Of a stretch of DNA of 64,000 nt, positions 61,364-64,000 are shown one piece after another. The DNA lies in NCBI RefSeq assembly GCF_000172795.2, contig NZ_CP020947.1:2545001-2609000 (forward strand). Direction: 5' to 3'. Numbering within the stretch: position 1 is the stretch's first letter; each line of letters starts with the position of its first letter. The stretch comes from Rhizobium sp. CIAT894. Its GTDB lineage: Bacteria; Pseudomonadota; Alphaproteobacteria; Rhizobiales; Rhizobiaceae. The notes below the pieces were generated by a model. The model worked only from the letters and a program-made list of their open reading frames with translations. It made no database searches and was not told the DNA's origin. Made by a program: the position numbers and the translations under genes.

Positions 61364-61391
61364 GGTGATATCCTTTCGTTGAATTTTTAAC

Positions 61392-61465
61392 GCATCCGAT
61401 TAGATCGGATGCGCTTTAATACGCCTCACCGAAATGGATGTCAACAATATTCCGATTTAATCGGA
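61392..61465 (-). promoter_or_regulatory. ohr promoter with two OhrR-type operators
   Basis: On the minus strand TTGACA (61444-61439) and TATTAA (61421-61416) are 17 bp apart, a near-consensus promoter. One palindrome, CCGATTTAATCGG (61452-61464), lies upstream of -35 and a second, GCATCCGAT-TAG-ATCGGATGC (61392-61412), covers the start region. Both share ATCCGAT half sites with the ohrR operator. Confidence 0.82.
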
Positions 61466-61543
61466 TGCGACTTACATTGGTGGCCGAGCAACGTGTGAGA
61501 GCCGCCCCTGTTTCTCAGCGGGAAAATGGACTGATCAGAAGCG

Positions 61544-62167
61544 CTACGACCGCGGCCGGCCATCGTCGAACAGCGTGGCAAGCCACTGATAGTATCGTGG
61601 CTGCTTCTCTCTCAGCCGGCTGCGCGAATAAGGCGGCCGTTCGATATCGCCATAGAGATAGACGCTGGCCGTGACCGCGAAGAATTCCCGGTCGTTGCTC
61701 ATCATGTAGGAGTCTCCCGGCCAGAGCCCGCGGCCGTTGTCGAAGAATTGCCTGATGTCGCTATTGCCGAAACCGCCAGGCACCATCCTGTCGTTAAAGG
61801 CATGCAGAAGCTCGTGCAGGATGATCGGCTTGTCGGGATCGAGGCTCCTGACGCGCAGGTCGATGCCGGTCTTGCTGCTGTAGTGGCCGGGGCCGAAACC
61901 TGCGGCGGCGGGGTTGGCCCAGATCGGAATGGTCCGCATGAAGGTGAGGACGTCAGTCTTCAGATTGACATGCTCGACGATGTCGAGTTGCCGCTTGACG
62001 GCCGCGACCATCTCCTTGTCCGGTTCGGCGCCCCTGGCATTGGTGAGATCGACTTGCCATCCGCGATAGGTGAAAGCGAGTGGATCGGCCGCCGCCGCTC
62101 CCGTTGCCGCCAGCATGACAGCGATGGCGGCCCAAAGGGGCGCCATCATTTTCGAAATCGGTTGCAT
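61544..62167 (-). CDS. Secreted HExxH putative metallopeptidase
   Basis: 207 residues from ATG 62167 with a signal peptide (MMAPLWAAIAVMLAATGAAA, cleaved near AAA-D). The zinc motif is His118-Glu-Leu-Leu-His122 in IILHELLHAFNDRM, and SYMMSNDREFFAVTASVYLY downstream could provide the third ligand. It should act in the periplasm or outside the cell; the substrate and family are unknown to me. Confidence 0.72.
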   Translation of the reverse strand: MQPISKMMAPLWAAIAVMLAATGAAAADPLAFTYRGWQVDLTNARGAEPDKEMVAAVKRQLDIVEHVNLKTDVLTFMRTIPIWANPAAAGFGPGHYSSKTGIDLRVRSLDPDKPIILHELLHAFNDRMVPGGFGNSDIRQFFDNGRGLWPGDSYMMSNDREFFAVTASVYLYGDIERPPYSRSRLREKQPRYYQWLATLFDDGRPRS

Positions 62168-62284
62168 GGCCCATCCCGCATGTCGTGCATGGACTGTCGC
62201 ACAGGCAAAGGGAGCGTACAATCGCGTCAGTGAAGCCCTGATGTCGCGTACGTGATATCGGAAAAAGGCTTGGCCGGATCGCGC

Positions 62285-62632
62285 TCAGACCTTTTCCTTC
62301 TTCTTGACCTTTTCCTTCGGCTCGACCGGCGCATCGGGCGTCGGGGCCAGAAGCTTGCGCAGCGATGCGATCTTGTCCTTCACCAGCGGTCGGAAGCGCG
62401 TCGCACGATAGGGCATGTCGGCCGCACCGTAACCTTCCGGCCCGTCATCATTGCCGCGATGGATCTCCGCAAGTTTTACCCCGATAAAGGTGCCATCGAC
62501 ATAATGGGTATATTCGCCGACCCAGCGGATCGTATAGATTTCGCCCTTGCGGATGAGCTGATCGATGCTGACATGCTTGAAGGTATCGTTGATGCAGACG
62601 ACCTTCTGGCCGACATGGAAATCATAGCTCAT
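62285..62632 (-). CDS. Hypothetical protein with SH3-like start and lysine-rich tail
   Basis: 115 residues. DFHVGQKVVCINDTFKHVSI and RKGEIYTIRWVGEYTHYVDG look like a small beta-barrel. The protein ends in a lysine/glutamate tail (EPKEKVKKKEKV) that may contact nucleic acid or membrane. I recognise no named family. It has its own gap from the next gene. Confidence 0.65.
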   Translation of the reverse strand: MSYDFHVGQKVVCINDTFKHVSIDQLIRKGEIYTIRWVGEYTHYVDGTFIGVKLAEIHRGNDDGPEGYGAADMPYRATRFRPLVKDKIASLRKLLAPTPDAPVEPKEKVKKKEKV

Positions 62633-62732
62633 GGATCAAACTCTCTAAGGCAACCGCCTGACCGATCTATAGCGCGCCAGACAGCAGGGATGAACCTTTT
62701 TCTGCGCGCCCTGCGGTTCAAGACGATATGGA

Positions 62733-64000
62733 TCAGTCGCAATAGACCTTGCCGCTCTTGCGGGAGCGCAGGTCGAAGTGGAAGTGGTTCCAGTGTTCCG
62801 GGTTGCTGCCGGGGCCGAGCACGGTGTTGAAATAACGACAGCTGTCGGTGCGCACCGCCTTCAGGAGCCGGCCTTCGCGCAGCGAGAACAGGCCCTTCTT
62901 GCGCACGTCGATCTCATGGCCGTTCTTCAGCACGAACTTGCCGACGTCGATCGCGTTGCCGCGGGCGTGTTCCGACATCGGATTGTATTTCTGCCGGCTG
63001 TTGTTCATGCGCCGGCAGGAATAGCCGCCGAGCGGCTGGATCGTCCTGATGCCGCTCCAGTAGCGGAAGCGGGCGGACGGCGCCAGCTCGTTCTTCACCC
63101 ATTTGGCGAAGGCGAGCGTCACCTGGCAGTTCAGCGTCACGGCCGGCTGCACGCCGATATTGCCGGAAAGCCCCTTCAGCGACACCGGATAGGGTACCTG
63201 GCAGGCCGGGCCTTGCGAGATCGGCGGCTTGTCGTCGAAGAGCACACCCATGCGCTTCAGCTCGCGCCGGCAGGCAAGCTCGGAGGCCGGCATGACGCTG
63301 GGGTCGACGGGTGCTGCCGGTTCGCTCATCATCGGGTTGTTCGGCCGCAGCATCGCGACCTCTTCGCTTTCATCCTCTTCGGGAACGCGGGTGGGCGCCA
63401 CCACCGGGCTGCCGTCGCTCCAGGCGGGCGCCCGGCTCATCTGCGCTTGTGCCGCCGGCTGCGGCATCGCCCGCGGTACCGGCTGACGCACGGGTTGGTT
63501 CAGTTGCATCGGATTGTCGGTGCCGATGCCGTCGACGACGGGTTCGGTGGCGTTGCCCTCGGCGATCTGCTGCTGTTGCTCCTGCGCCAATCCGACGACT
63601 GGCTCGGCTCCAAGCTCATCATCCATGTTGACGCCGCCGGACGGGATCGCAAGGTTCTTCGTGCCGCCCCAGTTGCCGCTCGGCTGGCCCGCCGCCAATG
63701 CCTCGTCGCTGTCGATCATCGGCAGCCTGCGCACACTGCCTGCACCCGCCGCAGGCGCGCTCCGGGCCGCCGGCGCCAAATGACCGGTGCCGGCAAGATT
63801 CGGCGTGTCAAGATAATCGACGGAACCCTGGTTATTGCCGACAGGCGCACTGGAAACGGGATAGGCGGCCTGGCTTTCCGCGGGTGCAAGGCGCTCCGCA
63901 CGCGCCATCCCGACGGAAGGCGCCATGCGCGCAGCGCCCCGTGCCGGCGATATCGAACTCACCCTGGTGCCGTTGTCGACATTCGCCGGAGGCACCAGCC
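62733..64000 (-). CDS. Extensin-like C-terminal domain protein (5' end outside window)
   Basis: At least 420 residues; the frame is open to the right edge. The N-terminal 200 residues are a low-complexity, Pro/Ala/Gln-rich stretch. The C-terminal part is the bacterial extensin-like domain: ELACRRELKRMGVLFDDKPP, CQVPYPVSLKGLSGNIGVQP, then SEHARGNAIDVGKFVLKNG and EHWNHFHFDLRS, which hold the metal-binding His/Asp of LAS-type peptidases. It probably acts on peptidoglycan in the envelope. Confidence 0.85.
   Translation of the reverse strand, partial: LVPPANVDNGTRVSSISPARGAARMAPSVGMARAERLAPAESQAAYPVSSAPVGNNQGSVDYLDTPNLAGTGHLAPAARSAPAAGAGSVRRLPMIDSDEALAAGQPSGNWGGTKNLAIPSGGVNMDDELGAEPVVGLAQEQQQQIAEGNATEPVVDGIGTDNPMQLNQPVRQPVPRAMPQPAAQAQMSRAPAWSDGSPVVAPTRVPEEDESEEVAMLRPNNPMMSEPAAPVDPSVMPASELACRRELKRMGVLFDDKPPISQGPACQVPYPVSLKGLSGNIGVQPAVTLNCQVTLAFAKWVKNELAPSARFRYWSGIRTIQPLGGYSCRRMNNSRQKYNPMSEHARGNAIDVGKFVLKNGHEIDVRKKGLFSLREGRLLKAVRTDSCRYFNTVLGPGSNPEHWNHFHFDLRSRKSGKVYCD

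Overview
The window is GC-rich chromosomal DNA from an alphaproteobacterium, almost certainly Rhizobium of the R. etli / R. leguminosarum group. The evidence is a complete acpXL locus for the very-long-chain acyl group of lipid A, an FnrN-type oxygen regulator with two anaeroboxes, an aerobic (Cob-type) vitamin B12 pathway, and several families of palindromic intergenic repeats of the kind found in rhizobia (RIME-like and short REP-like elements). No rRNA, tRNA, CRISPR array or prophage was found.

Layout. 1-1800: tail of an AraC regulator, two small SRPBCC/VOC proteins and a PAS protein. 2018-7583 (minus): the lipid A very-long-chain fatty acid operon acpXL-fabZXL-fabF2XL-fabF1XL-adh-lpxXL, divergent from fnrN (8002). 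8714-29259: mostly cobalamin biosynthesis on the minus strand. This comprises cobA-cobB-cobC-cobD with 4-bp overlaps, an isolated cobE, cobP-cobW-cobN-cobO behind a cobalamin riboswitch and its promoter, and cobQ. Between these lie a nucleoside hydrolase, a TSUP permease, a ClC channel, a class III cyclase and an SDR.

29831-38416: accessory and stress genes. They include a betaine-type binding protein, an entericidin, two LysR regulators (one paired with an ArgO/LysE exporter), a GreA-like factor, mgtC behind a possible leader peptide, and a run of small DUF proteins. 38418-41515: an islet holding a single 930-residue SF2 helicase with C-terminal membrane segments, bounded by a 58-bp direct repeat that duplicates a terminator. 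It is the best candidate here for an undescribed (possibly defence) system.

41721-56069: regulation and transport: a GlxA-type regulator, paralogous REC-REC and REC-REC-GGDEF proteins, a TetR/DinB pair with its operator, ArsC, a large MscS channel, an HWE-type kinase, a DHA2 exporter and two esterases. 56070-56919: an IS5-family element with a nonsense mutation just after its frameshift site. 57026-64000: O-methyltransferase, siderophore-interacting protein, the ohrR and ohr peroxide genes with matching palindromic operators, a Nudix hydrolase, a DUF3095 protein that looks like a divergent nucleotide cyclase, a secreted HExxH protein and an extensin-domain protein running off the end.

Biological logic: the acyl chain built on AcpXL by the Fab proteins is transferred to lipid A by LpxXL. 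The condensing step appears to use one active and one catalytically dead ketosynthase. The Cob genes make and adenosylate corrin under riboswitch control. OhrR and TetR each appear to act through palindromes placed in or around their target promoters.
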